From Enchytraeus crypticus (lineage: Eukaryota > Annelida > Clitellata > Enchytraeida > Enchytraeidae): a stretch of DNA of 64,000 bases. The stretch is from assembly GCA_905160935.1 (NCBI GenBank), contig CAJHZI010000794.1:3593501-3657500 (forward strand), in the 5' to 3' direction. Positions within the stretch are counted from its first letter, which is position 1, and every line of letters begins with the position of its first letter. Positions 12,916 through 24,059 of the stretch are shown here, in pieces. The notes beneath the pieces were generated by a model that was given only the letters and a program-made list of their open reading frames with translations, did no database searches and was not told the DNA's origin. The position numbers and the translations under genes were made by a program.

Positions 12916-14512
12916 CTGCATAACATACCAAAATTTGCATTAATCTTATTTTCCAGTTATAACCATCATGTAAAAATATAACCAAGAAGAAAAAGTGAAG
13001 CAAATATCAGCATGATTAAGTATTGTTCACAATTAACTAAAAATAAGTCTGCCAAAATGTCAAACATCAGCTAAATAAAGTTGTGTAAAGCTAAATGCTC
13101 CAATGAGACAAGAAACTTTAATTATTTAAAAACTAAAGCATTTGTAACTCAATTATCATTATTGAAGAAATGAATAAATAAAAATATCACATACTTTCAA
13201 TTTGAAATGAAATTTACTCAAATATCTCCAATGCATTCTTCAAAATCTTATTAATTCAGAAATCACCATCTAATCATGACAACAAAAGAAAACCTCTCCA
13301 TTATACCATATTATAGGGAGGAAATACAAAAGAAAACCTCTCCATTATACAATCTTCTAGAAGGATATACAAAACAAAACCTCATCATTATGTTGTAAAT
13401 TTAGTACCTGAATTGTTCTCGATTAGTTTGGCAATGTCAGAAATCCTTTTCCCTGTCGAGTGTATCATCTCTGCTTCTGTATCTCTGGGCTTCAACAAAC
13501 AAACGATATGAAACTAGATTTCAAAACCTCAATAGCTGTATATCTGATCAGATTGATAAGTCCATTACAAATATTATCACTTACAGCCTGCTTTTGTACT
13601 TACTCAAGAAAATTTTAAAAATTAAAAACATCTGCTAATCACAAAGGTAATGCCTTTCACAAACCTTAATGTAACCTCTACTTTCCATACCGATTCTAAC
13701 ACAGTTTTCACTGCCTTCACCAATACTTTGTTAACTTCAATACATTGTTAAAGCTTATGTAAAACACATAATATATTGCTTATTTATTCCATATTGTGAC
13801 TGTGAAAAACTAATAGAACAATGATAAAACAATAGAACTATGAAATAAAATGAAATTATAATTAATTATTCTAAGGAAATGCTAAAAACCCTCAAACTTT
13901 TCATGCAAAAATAACGATTTATCCTGCATTTATTCAATTTAACTTCCAAGTATGCACTCTAAAAAAACGTGTCAGTTCCTTATAACCAGTGATTTAATTG
14001 GCTAAACTTGTAAGTTATGAAACTTTTAATATACGAAACCTGTATGTTAACCAGTGACACAAATATTAAAGTATTCAATTGTCGATGCATAGGTATGCCG
14101 CGCAAAAATTAAGGCTTACTAATGCATTCGAAATTGTAATGGAATTTGTTGCATAACTTTTAAACAGCTCTCAATATTATGTGCACATAATGTAATTAGG
14201 GATCGATGGACTAACCAATAGATTAAACGTAATGAGATTATGCTTAAATCCACATAGAAATTTCTGTATCAAAATTCTCTGGCTAAATATGAAAGCCGGA
14301 TGAAGTGAAGCCATTGTAAGAAGAAGAAGGAAGTCATCTAATAGATTATCATCAATTACAGCTTGATGCTCGTCGTCATCACGGACACTATTTATGCAAT
14401 ATCCATTCATCTGCATGTCCAACCGTTGTGCAACGTTAGACAGTATCTCAAATATCTAAAAACACCATACAAAAAACAAACTCTCTTATTCCTGCTTCCT
14501 ATTCAATTTAAA

Positions 14513-14591
<79 letters not shown>

Positions 14592-16143
14592 ATCAGATCA
14601 CAGAAATTTAAAATTTAGCTAGAGAATAATTGAAAAAGAGAATGATAAAGAAACCAGAATGGATATTTGTAAAATTATACCATGTTACTGGGAGGCAGCT
14701 CTATATGATGTCATCCTATGGACATTAGAGTAGTCTCTCCAACTCAAATTTTAAATCATACCATTAGTGAACACAACAGTCAATCTCATAATTACTTACA
14801 GCCCAAGGCTGTAAACCAATTTGTTTCCCAAGACATAAATTGTTAAGTTAAATAAGATGCATCTCATAATCATGATGCACTGCCTTACAGCAACACGCAT
14901 TACATAGCATAGCTGTTTGTATTGTCATAGCATAGCAATGTCATAGCCATGTCTTGTTCGTTTCTAGTAATGCATAATTTCAGGCAATTCATCAAGAAGT
15001 TTGGGCCGGCCGTGTGCAGGACCAGGTTTCAAACACCATGGAAAGGATTGCAGACCAATTCTGAGCACTGTTGCCTTAATTAACCATATCACGGAAATTC
15101 AGTAGCAAATCAAAGTGCTGAGATATAAGTGTGCTTTAATTTTACAAGCTGCTAGCACAGTATCTCTAATACTATTACATACATGTAACGATCCACAACA
15201 CTATCGTTTATTTCTTAGTAAATTTCTAACATTCTATCCAATTAAAATTTTTGACAATTATTTCATAAACAATATATGAATACCATTAATAAAATATTTC
15301 CTCCACAAAATGCTTAAAGCGTACCTTATTTGCACATGGCCTATTAGTTGAATTAAGGAGCGACAGAAAGATGCCTAACTGACTCAACAAAGGGCTGTCA
15401 ATAGTAGCATGAGCAGAATATAAGTTTGTGTAAGTATCAAAACTGTTGGCCTTCAGCTCCAAGTCACGAAGCTGTGCATAGCTCTGACTAGCTAGATCTT
15501 CAATACAAGCTGCCGCAAACCTGTAAATATATAAAATACAATATTTTAGGCATAAATAGCAATATATTAACACTACGATAGATTTAGAGAGAGATAGATT
15601 CTACCATGTTCAGATTCTAGATAGATTCAGATTCTCAGAGACCTAAATTATATATATTCAGACCCTGATAGCTTCGGAATCTAACAGAATTTATTTAAAC
15701 TACTACAATTACAGATTTATTATAAATACTAATAGATTCCACATTTAATGTGTACTAATGTGTATTTAATATGTTTAATTCAGATTCTGATAAATTTATA
15801 AATTAAAACTTCGATAGACTCAGTTTATGAGACAGACAGACAGTTATATATTCTTTATTATTATGATAATTATTTTACTTTATTTTTTTTACTTTACATT
15901 ATTTTACATTACATTACTGTGCAGGATAAAGAAAGGCAATTCTTAAGTAATGCTTTGTCGGAAATGTAAAGGCAGACTGTAAGAAATTGCGCCTTGCATC
16001 AGTGCATCAAGTTAAGAGACTTAGCTGCAGACTAACCTTAATTCAAATGGAACACAGAGATGTAAGATGTTGCAGAAAACATCTATACGCACAGAACTTG
16101 ATGAACTTTTAAACCACTCGTATACATCCTCCTTCTTCAACAT
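9701..16143 (-). CDS. ZCCHC14: ZCCHC14/ZCCHC2-like CCHC zinc-knuckle protein (5 coding exons)
   Basis: Coding exons on the minus strand: 16143-16037, 15520-15325, 14455-14216, 13489-13408 and 12915-9701, giving about 1,280 residues. Splice phases match at each join (2, 0, 0, 1). Three features match vertebrate ZCCHC14/ZCCHC2: the N-terminal block VYEWF...LHLCVPFELR-FAAACIEDLA; the DFLLLLTMASLHPAF block; and a C-terminal zinc knuckle CSNCGSNKHDQMHC (C-x2-C-x4-H-x4-C). A CLACG motif about 290 residues before the knuckle parallels a CxxCG motif at a similar place in ZCCHC14. No SAM or PX domain is visible, although the vertebrate proteins have one or both. The family is linked to RNA binding and, for ZCCHC14, to recruiting non-canonical poly(A) polymerases through the SAM domain; without that domain the role here is uncertain. 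The start at 16143 is chosen because it immediately precedes the conserved block. A possible AATAAA lies on the minus strand near 9345. Confidence 0.85.
9990..10620 (-). repeat. Polyglutamine-coding CAG/CAA repeat region
   Basis: Imperfect 15- to 18-base units coding QQQLSQ and its variants inside the large ZCCHC14-like exon. CAG and CAA codons are mixed, so it is not a pure triplet tract. The same bases give long Ala/Val frames on the plus strand, which are shadows. Confidence 0.9.
12916..13407 (-). other. ZCCHC14-like intron 4
   Basis: About 490 bases between exons 4 and 5. A short tandem repeat near 13280-13375 (AAAGAAAACCTCTCCATTATA, two copies plus a divergent third) is the only notable content. 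Confidence 0.6.
13408..13489 (-). CDS. ZCCHC14: ZCCHC14-like, coding exon 4
   Basis: Eighty-two bases encoding PRDTEAEMIHSTGKRISDIA then KLIENNS. The donor is CAG|GTACTA and the acceptor (GTTTGTTGAAG) is somewhat weak. Phase 0 in and phase 1 out agree with exons 3 and 5 (TCA G|CT GAG). No homologous block is recognised, so the exon rests on splice sites and phase. Confidence 0.6.
13490..14215 (-). other. ZCCHC14-like intron 3
   Basis: About 725 bases of AT-rich sequence with no further exon that I can support. An extra small exon cannot be excluded by reading alone. Confidence 0.5.
14216..14455 (-). CDS. ZCCHC14: ZCCHC14-like, coding exon 3
   Basis: Acceptor TGTTTTTAG, donor TTG|GTTAGT, 240 bases in phase 0. 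Encodes IFEILSNVAQRLDMQMNGYC, an acidic linker, and LLDDFLLLLTMASLHPAFIF. The FLLLxTMASxHPAF motif is the most diagnostic piece of the family. A (TA)36 run ends only about 60 bases upstream of this acceptor. Confidence 0.85.
14515..14587. repeat. (TA)n microsatellite, about 36 repeats
   Basis: Uninterrupted TA dinucleotides. They lie in the intron between exons 2 and 3 of the ZCCHC14-like gene, just upstream of the exon 3 acceptor. Confidence 0.98.
14588..15324 (-). other. Rest of ZCCHC14-like intron 2
   Basis: No coding signal. A stretch near 15000-15060 (CAGGACCAGGTTTCAAACACC) faintly resembles a SINE head but is too worn to assign. Confidence 0.4.
15325..15520 (-). CDS. ZCCHC14: ZCCHC14-like, coding exon 2
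   Basis: Acceptor ATTTACAG and donor AAG|GTACGC enclose 196 bases encoding FAAACIEDLASQSYAQLRD, LELKANSFDTYTNLYS and LLSQLGIFLSLLNSTNRP. This follows exon 1 exactly as ELRFLGSCLEDLA...LRDxExKANN follows in the vertebrate proteins. It ends in phase 0. Confidence 0.85.
15521..16036 (-). other. ZCCHC14-like intron 1
   Basis: About 515 bases, with local runs of TAGATTCAGATTC-like short repeats (15580-15800). No exon is seen. Confidence 0.5.
16037..16143 (-). CDS. ZCCHC14: ZCCHC14-like, coding exon 1
   Basis: Encodes MLKKEDVYEWFKSSSSS then VRIDVFCNILHLCVPFEL, ending two bases into an Arg codon at a 5' splice site (GTTAGT). The match to VYRWFxxLxxxxRVEFLCGLLDLCxPLELR of ZCCHC14 is strong. The open frame continues upstream to a possible acceptor (TTTTTTATCAG near 16189), so this exon may instead be internal with a 5' untranslated or coding exon further upstream. 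Confidence 0.8.
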
Positions 16144-16203
16144 TGTCTGATTGCCAGAGTGTTCCCAGCTCAACCTTAATAAGAAGTTCTGATAAAAAAT
16201 CAC

Positions 16204-16999
16204 TAAAATGTTAGATAATGTTGCTAAAGTTCACAATTAGTACTGCAAATAAGTTATGAAACAAATTATATCAGTTAGAATTGAATAGAATCATATCTCT
16301 TATTCAAATATAACCATAAATCTTGTGCACGAATATTTTGGATGTTTAAATTTAGATATTTAATTTCTAATTATTTAACTGCTATATTTAAGTGCTATAT
16401 TGAAGAATGTCAATAGAATAGAAATGTCAAATAATATGAATAAAATTAGACTAAGACAATCACCCTGAGGCAATCATGTATTTGTTATAAACTCTTCTTC
16501 TAATTAAACTCTTAAACTCTTCTCCTAATCAATTATCATTATAAACTTTAATTATTACGTTGTTTGTAATATTTTCTTATACGTAATTCGTCTTCGTCTA
16601 GTATCTGTTTTATATCCCCTCATTATACTTTCATATTAACATAGTCAAAAGCATTAATTGCTCATATCAGAATAAACATTCAGTGCATATCTGATAAATT
16701 ACACCCCCAATGGGCTTTAAAAAGTTTATAGATCTTTAGTATCTACATTTGAGTCCTCTGCTTTCATAAATTAAATTAGCTCATTAATTTACAAATATTA
16801 TTTTAATTTTATATCTATAATAAACTTACAAACAGATAATTTTTACAACTTCAGTAATACGCAATTTTTCTGAATATTATTTATAAATCATAAAAAACAT
16901 TTCCACATGTTTTCTAGTGCTACCATATAAAAAATGAGCACAGAGCACTGCACAATGACACAAAGGTGACAAGGCAAAACGTCGAAAGCAACTTTAATA
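16204..16999. other. Upstream of the ZCCHC14-like gene; no gene seen
   Basis: AT-rich. It should hold the 5' untranslated region or an intron of the ZCCHC14-like gene and, at its right end, the 5' end of the plus-strand LINE. I cannot place a promoter. Confidence 0.4.
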
Positions 17000-17083
17000 T
17001 TGATTATCGTAATCAATCAGTATAATTTTCATATAATATATCTACTGCGTATTAATTTGAGTAAATTAGATGTAATGTTAGTT

Positions 17084-18368
17084 CCTATGGCCGTGAGTTC
17101 GATACTCGAGCGATCTTATGGGATAGCAAACATGGCGGCGGATAAAATTATTCGCATTAACCCCGTTCTGTGTTTCATAGTTAATTCGTTAAGAAGACAC
17201 CCTCAGAAAACTGTAAAATCGATGTCTCTAGAATTCTATTCTGCAGAGTCAATAGCCATAGCTAAAGATACCCTTGTCGCAGATATAGAACAGTTAAAAT
17301 TGGATAATTGGAAAGCTCCTCCTAACAGACGACAGAAATGTGATAAAGAAAACAAGGCACGACAGGAGCTGGATGATATCATGTCGACCATCTCGTTCAT
17401 TGATGAGAATGGATCATCCAGCCTACTTCCTCGCTACTCCGTAGACAATTTGGAGGAAATACCCGTCACGAGAATGGAATCTAGTGAGTTTGCCATTCTT
17501 ATTTCAAAATTGAGCACTATTGAAGAAAATATTTCACTTTTAAAGTTGAATTATGCTAATGAGGAATCAGCTCGGCTACAAAGCACTCAAGAGCTTACAG
17601 CAAAGCTAGCATGCGTAACTTCTGCTGTTGACCACCTGAGCATTAATTATGCTAATGCAGCTGCCCAAAGGTCTCATGATCCGCCTGTCCAAGCACCCGA
17701 CAGAACTGTTAAGTTACCTGGAGCAAGCTCGTCTGCAACAATCAAGTCAATGGATTATGAAACAGCTGACGGCGAATCAGAGGAGGGCACCTGGACTAAA
17801 AGCTACTACTCGTAAGAAACTCAGAGTTACCGAAGCCCAGCTCTCTCCGCCCAACCCTAACGACACAAAACGCAATGTAAACATTGTAGCAGGAAACAGT
17901 CAATTATGGAGTGATAGAGTATCAAACTCTCCTCCACCTAAACAAACTCCATCCACCAAAAAGTTGTTTAAAATTGTCGGCAAGTCTACTCAACCATCCA
18001 ACAACAGCGACGCATCTGTGGTAAATGTTAAATCAGCCAAACCCTATATTAAAAAAAGGGTCCTGGGTATCTACAACGTGGATATCTCCGAGTCTGTGGC
18101 TTCCATAGAATCATCTATAGCATGTGGATGCCCCCCTATCTCCTGCTTTCAGGTAAAATCAAGAGATGAACGCTCCAACGCCTTTCGAGTATGTATAAAT
18201 GAGAATATATTAGAAAATTTTCTCAACTCGACCCTTCTATGGTCAAGTGGAATTATCATCAAGCAGTGGAATTTTAAAGCGAAGATAACTAACACCCAAA
18301 CTAGCACCTCAACCTCTCAAGCAACTACCACCTCTGCTCCAGTGTCATCTGTAGTCCTAATAAATTAA
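17084..18368 (+). pseudogene. LINE ORF1 (frameshifted)
   Basis: The first frame (start MAADKIIRINPVLC near 17132, or upstream at 17084) runs to a stop at 17815. The second frame takes over around 17790-17810 and runs to 18368 (KATTRKKLRV to the stop). The first half has SLRRHPQKTVKSMSLEFYS and a predicted coiled-coil region (SKLSTIEENISLLKLN). The second half has KKRVLGIYNVDIS, CFQVKSRDERSNAFRVCI and FLNSTLLW, which resembles the RNA-binding C-terminal half of ORF1 proteins in this group. ORF1p is an RNA chaperone that packages the element RNA. Confidence 0.75.
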
Positions 18369-18369
18369 A

Positions 18370-21300
18370 AATGGCTCATCTTGATATAACTCGGATCTTT
18401 CTGATTATAATAATGCCTACTCAAATTCTTTACTTGATAATGATCTAATTATTAATTCTAAGATTGGTTTTTATAACTATACAGAATCTTATAAATATCT
18501 CAAATCCACATCTAACATATCGATATCGTCTGTGTTTCATGTCAATATACGAAGTTTAACGCTAACTATAGTAAACTTAAGGAGCTACTATGTTCCAATA
18601 ATAATAAATTTGATATTATAGCTTTGTCGGAACTATGGTCAACTAATATCAATTATTTTGATTCTATGTTCGAGGATTATAATTTCATTCATAGTACTCC
18701 AAAATCTGGCAAAGTTGGTGGTGTTGGTTTTTTAATTAAGAAACATATATGTTACAATGTTATTCATTCTTCTGCGGAATCCAATTTTTTGGTCCTCTTG
18801 CAGAACATCTGGTTATTAATATTTAAGTTAATAATCATATCTTTCTCATATACCTATTTTATCGCAATCCATCTACGTGTATTTCAAAATTTAATATCTT
18901 ATTAGCTAAATTTATGAATATTATCAAACCTTTAAAAAGAAGTCTAATACTTGGTGACATAAACGTTAATCTTAACAATTATAACTCTAATATGCATGTT
19001 AATGATTATGTTAATCTGCTTGATAACTTAAATTTCAATTGTTATTCAATATTACCTACTCACTGTGGTAAAAATTTTGCAACAGTGATTGACCATGTTT
19101 TTTCTAATTTTGGAATAACCAGTGATGGTCAAAGTTTAATTAAATCTTTAACTATTGTCAGTGACATATCTGACCACTACGCTAATCTGATTATAATTAC
19201 TTCCAAAGAAAAGTTACTCACTTATGCCGATCGGCCACTTAGAAGGATTTTAAACGCGAAAAACATTGAGTCTTTTCAGAATAATTTATCTAAGATTAGT
19301 TGGTCTCAAATTTTGCTAATGAATGATTTAGATGGGATGTTAGACTTCTTAATTAACACCATTGAGGAGCTTTCAAACGCTAATATGCCTCTAACACGCT
19401 GTTCAAGGAAGAAATTTAAAGATAAAAGTTGGATAAATAATGAACTAAAGAAAAAAAATTAAACATAAGAATTCTTTATTTTTTAAAGCTAAGCAATCAA
19501 GTAAAGAAGAGGATATGAAACTCTATAAAGCCTATAAAAAAGATCTTGATAGAATCATCAAAAATACCCAAATTTAATACTATAAAAATCTTCTTGACTC
19601 GCGAAAAAATTCTATCAAGAATATATGGAAAACTCTTAATAATATTTGCAGCTTTAAAAAAAAGCGTTGTAACTCCCAAATTGGTTATGTGATAAAAGAC
19701 ACTAAAAAAATATACAATCAAAGGGAAATAGCTGAAACTTTTAATGAGTATTTTTCTGAAATTGGGTCAAAATTAGCATCTAAATTTAACTCCCATAACT
19801 CAACTAATATTAATTTTAAGCAATATTTGGCACCATATTGTCAAAATTCATTATTTCTTAAACCTGCCACCACCAATGAAGTCTTCAACACCATCCTGGC
19901 CTTATAAAAACTAATTCGACAGGTCCTGATGGCTTATCTAATAAAATTCTACAACTATCCTCAGACTTTATTGCTGAACCATTAACACACATAATTAATC
20001 GAACTTTTATTACTGGTGTGTTTCCTACTAGATTTAAGACAGCCAAAGTTATCCCAGTTTTTAAATCAGGAAAAAGTGACGATGTACAAAGTTTTAGACC
20101 TATTTCTTTGCTAGATAACCTCAGTAAAATTTTTGAAAGACTAGTATATAACAGAATTATTGAATTTTTTGAACGGCATAATACACTTTCTGAGAATCAA
20201 TTTGGTTTCAGAAAAGGGCACTCTACAGTAGACGCAATTTTCAGTAGTTTAAATATGATACGTTCTCAGAAAGGCAATAAAAATCATACACTGGGACTCT
20301 TTCTAGACCTCAGCAAAGCATTTGACACGGTCGATCATGACATCCTCCTAAATAAATTAGAAAATTATTGTATAAGAGGTTTACCACTCAGTTGGCTAAC
20401 CTCGTATCTTACAAATAGACAGCAATATTCAGTCATAGGCGACTCAGTTTCTTCAACTAAACCAATCTCAGTTGGAGTTTCACAAGGCTCTATAGTAGGG
20501 CCTTTGCTTTTCCTAATATATGGCAATGATATTCATCATAAGTGCCCGGACCTTTCATTCAAACTTTTTGCTGATGATTCAAATGCCTTTATTAAAGGAA
20601 ATAACTTGTTAGATTTGTTTGCATGTGCCAATTCGGCAAGTAAAAAAATTTGTAACTGGTTCCAAAGTAATCGTTTAACTATTAATACAGCTAAATCAGC
20701 ATATATTGTTTTCTTTCCGTCTACCAATGACGAAGCGTATATACGTGATAACAATCTTACATTATTTATGGACCATAATCAAATTGCAAGAGTTAATTGT
20801 ATTAAATTCCTTGGTGTAGAAATTGACGAACATTTAAGTTTTAAAAATCATATCGAAAAAATTACAAAAACTGTTAAAAGTGCTAACGGATTACTCTTTA
20901 ATCGAAGAGAATTTATACCAATGTCCTGTCGCAGGAACTTGTATCTCTCTATGGTATATTCTCGTGTAAGATATTTTATTGAAATTTATGGTTATGCCAC
21001 TTGGAATGTTTTACAACCACTACATATTGCTTGTAACAGAGTTCTGCGAACCTTGCAGGGAAGTCATCGTTACTGTAATGTTAAAGATCTTTATGTTTCT
21101 TATGATATTTTGCCAGTTCATCTATTGCATAAATACTGTATGGCCAAGTTGATTCATAAATGTATTAGCAGTAATCTACCTAAGTCTACAGTATTGGCTA
21201 ATATATTTGATCTCAACCACTCTAACCATAATTATTCAACTAGACTGCTTGACTCCAACTATCTGTTTAAAAAATCCAATGTGTCATTCTATAAATCTTA

Positions 21301-21418
21301 TGTAAATGAGGCGTGTACGGACTGGAATAAAATTCCACCAATATTACGCAACATCAAATTGCTATCAACCTTTTCTAGAGAATTTAAACAGTATTTATTA
21401 GAAAATTTGTCACAATAA
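18370..21418 (+). pseudogene. LINE ORF2: endonuclease and reverse transcriptase (broken)
   Basis: Reading order by frame: NISISSVFHVNIRSL (to about 18555), NNKFDIIALSELWSTN (18570-18835), SLILGDINVNL to the stop at 19462, a piece with an internal stop near 19574, KKIYNQREIAETFNEYFSEI to the stop at 19907, then one long frame to 21418. The long frame holds the reverse transcriptase: VIPVFKSGKSDDVQSFRPIS, ENQFGFRKGHST, LFLDLSKAFDTVDHDIL, GVSQGSIVGPLLFLIY and LFADDSN (the FADD catalytic pair). The C-terminal part contains WNVLQPLHIACNRVLR, and WNKIPPILRN at the position of the usual WNSLPxxIR. No RNase H is apparent. The 466-codon uninterrupted stretch argues for recent decay. Confidence 0.92.
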
Positions 21419-21839
21419 GAAAAATTGTTTTTTTTCTCATCCAACTTCTGCTTTGTTGTAATTTAAAATCTTCTATGATTGACACTTTCACTCTTTTATT
21501 TTGATTAAAAGTTTGATTTAGACATGTGGGACGCTTGTTAGCGGGGTGATTGATATCCGGGTGGTCAACTCGATAGGGTGTTATGCTCCCTCATTGATGG
21601 CCTGGTTTTTGCATGTACTAGTGTGCCTGTCTTTGCGTTTTTACTTTGTACCTTTATGTTATTCGAAATATGTTGACTGTCGTGCTGTGTGACATGTGAA
21701 CAAAAAATAAACATAGTAGCTAAACCTTAAACATTCAAAAGACTGGTAATATGATTTAATCATTAAATATAAAATGTTTACAACTACTTGTCAAAATTTA
21801 TCTTTAATGTGAGATTTTATGAGCTAGAGTTGCAATGGT

Positions 21840-21960
21840 GTCTTACGAGAGATAATTTATAATCTCTCTCCCTATCTCTATCTCTCTCTCTCTCTCTCTT
21901 AGTGCACTTCCTACTGGTAGATCCTTGGTATACAAATCCTCCACTCCTCTCTGTCTAATT
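21840..21960 (-). repeat. LINE 3' end with GA tail, minus-oriented copy
   Basis: A CTCTCTCTCT run followed by TTAGTGCACTTCCTACTGGTA and GATCCTTGGTATACAA. The same module occurs at 33920, 39015, 41555 and 45075 (same orientation) and at 23256 (opposite). Read on the minus strand it encodes the LINE C-terminus (ATGGACCTGCCAGTAGGCAG-like) followed by a GA microsatellite tail. Confidence 0.7.
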
Positions 21961-22585
21961 TAGAATATAATAATTTATAGATATTAGGCATGCTTCGATA
22001 CTGGTTCCTTGCCAAAGTTAAATACCACGACATGACTTCCAGTACAAGGAACGAAACTGACGAAAACTAATTTGTAAATACTAAAAGTAACTGAACTAGA
22101 GATCGATGTTTTAGTCTACACTTGGCCTACATGTAGGCTACTATAACACGAGCGAAAGAAACGATTTCACATCGACCCATCCTCAAAAAGAAACTGATCT
22201 ACTTTCTTTCGCTGGTTTGGTTACACACATGATTTATCGCGCTTGTTTGAGTTACCTTACTTGTTGTTTTTCTATGTAGTTTCGTTTATAACCCTTCTCT
22301 CGATGACTATCTGTGCAGTACTTGTTGCCTTTTGAGCGAGAATCGATAGATGGCAGCTGACGCGTATTTAAGAATAACCATCCAACATCCTGGAGTTTTA
22401 TTAAATATTGTCAGCACATGGTTTTCCAAAGTGGTCGTTCATCCGAATGCTAACCGAACGCGACCTTATTTAATTCGTCTATAAGGCGCACGCTCCATCA
22501 ATGCTTTAAACCCCGCCCATATTTTAGATTGTACAACTGAAACACCTTATACCTATTGCAACTAATGGTCGTTTCTTTCGTCCTC
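21961..22585. other. No gene seen
   Basis: Somewhat less AT-rich than average. No supported coding frame and no recognised repeat. Confidence 0.4.
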
Positions 22586-22589
22586 GATC

Positions 22590-22603
22590 AGTTATTATTA
22601 TTA

Positions 22604-22646
<43 letters not shown>
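22590..22646. repeat. (ATT)n microsatellite
   Basis: Nearly pure TTA trinucleotides. Confidence 0.95.
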
Positions 22647-23094
22647 TTAACTTCCAAACAAGGGAAGCAATTTAAACTTGCTCTCCACTCCGAAATGCCG
22701 ATAAAAGTACCTCGAAAACACACCTCATCGTAACGCTGCGGAGCAGTGGTTAAAGTGGGAATTGAGAGCTAGAGGCAGGGTCAGAATTTGTCAGGCGTCC
22801 TGTAATATATTAACAGGTCTCTAAGTATCTAACATGGGCCCCTCGAGGGGGAACGCACGTCAGAAAGAACGAGAGCTAGTGGAACTGAGTTCCCCTGCGC
22901 TTCTTCCCATTTCAATCACTGCTGCAGAGCCATTGACAAGCGTTGCTAAACAAAGATGTTTTTCGTAGAGCGACACTGGGAGCAACAATCATCCTGCTTA
23001 ACACATCAATGAAGTCTGTGCCTGTGGTCTCAAAGACTACGAGGACAAAATTAGTGCGTTATGGGTAAACAGGATTGTTTTCTCAGGGAATGAC

Positions 23095-23330
23095 GCCCCT
23101 GCCCAGTAAATGCCAGTCGAAGCTGAGGAAGGCATAGGGGGCCCACCTCATCATAAGCAGAATCCCCCAAGAATAATGGTATATCAAAAAGAATGTTACA
23201 AAAAATTTAAAGATCCACTCGTATGTGGGCATGAAGAGAAAGTCGGAAGATAGAGATGAGTAGAGGTGTTATATACCATGGATTAGCCAGTAGGCAGTGC
23301 ACTGAGATAGATATCAACGAGATAATTCAC
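23095..23330 (+). repeat. Interspersed repeat shared with 32937-33130, joined to a LINE 3' end
   Basis: GCCCAGTAAATG, CAGTCGAAGCTGA, AAGATCCACTCGTA and GAAGATAGAGATGAG recur in the same order at 32937-33130. From 23256 the translation SRGVIYHGLASRQCTE is the LINE C-terminal motif of the GA-tail family, followed by GAGATAGATATC. This suggests the whole stretch is the 3' end of that LINE in plus orientation. The 70-codon frame here is a by-product. Confidence 0.55.
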
Positions 23331-23880
23331 TGTATTTCACAGTTTTCTGCTCCAGCCGCAGAACCAGCAGCACAGCTTGATATGCAGATATTAGACCTAC
23401 TTGTGGCGATAGTTTCAATGTCATTATTAGGCCTATTATTATTACTATTATATTTTGAAATCCCTTAAACTGTATAGAGCCCTGGGCAAAAAATAAGATA
23501 AAAAGAGACTTTATTTAATTGAAAATTCAAAAATGAAACCGATAAAATAAATCCTCTACATTCTGAGAAGCCGCATCAGCCAAAGTGCCACGGAAACAGA
23601 CAGCATCGAGATGTGTTATTATTTCCGATTAATATTTATGGTGTTATAATAATTGCATGACAAAATTTAATGTCGTCAGTTACCCAGTCCAAAGGACTGA
23701 CTCAGTTAATTATAATAATGACAAAGTATCGACTCGATTACCATTTAAAATATTTCATACTTTATTGATTTAACAATATATAGAGAGCTGTACAAAACTA
23801 AAACAACATGCAATCTTAGCGCGTAATTAATTGTAGGACAGTGTAAGCTGAAACGTGAAACAAAAAACCAGCATTTTTAC
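23331..23880. other. No gene seen
   Basis: AT-rich, no supported frame and no repeat that I could match elsewhere in the window. Confidence 0.4.
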
Positions 23881-23917
23881 ACAATGAGGCCTACAGTACA
23901 CCGACAAGAGCTTTATA

Positions 23918-24045
23918 ATAGGCCTACAATAGACCTTCATGACCTATATTATTGGCCTAACCTACATGTAAATATTAGGCCCACAGTAGACTTACAAGAC
24001 CTATATAATAGGCCTACAGTAGACCTAAAGGACCTATATAATACA
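23918..24045. repeat. 33-bp tandem repeat, about 4 units
   Basis: Units of the form TAGGCCTACAGTAGACC followed by CAAGACCTATAT, imperfect. They give the open frame with NRPTVDLKDLYN repeats; not a gene. Confidence 0.8.
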
Positions 24046-24059
24046 GTTTCGTTAAACAC

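Larger units (their letters stand above)
17000..21720 (+). mobile_element. Jockey/CR1-type LINE, nearly full-length, frame-broken
   Basis: Contains an ORF1, an ORF2 with apurinic endonuclease and reverse transcriptase, and a 3' UTR. All expected catalytic landmarks remain (endonuclease HVNIRSL, ALSELW, GDINVN, SDISDH; reverse transcriptase FADD), but ORF1 carries one frameshift and ORF2 at least four frameshifts or stops. The copy is therefore inactive but not ancient. The 3' UTR includes GTGGTCAACTCGATAGGG and TCATTGATGGCC, a block also found at 36600-36810 and 43745-43975. The 3' end is put near the AATAAA-like AAAAAATAAACATAG around 21700. It lies upstream of, and in the opposite direction to, the ZCCHC14-like gene. 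Placing it in the jockey/CR1 group is from motif memory, not a tree. Confidence 0.9.
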
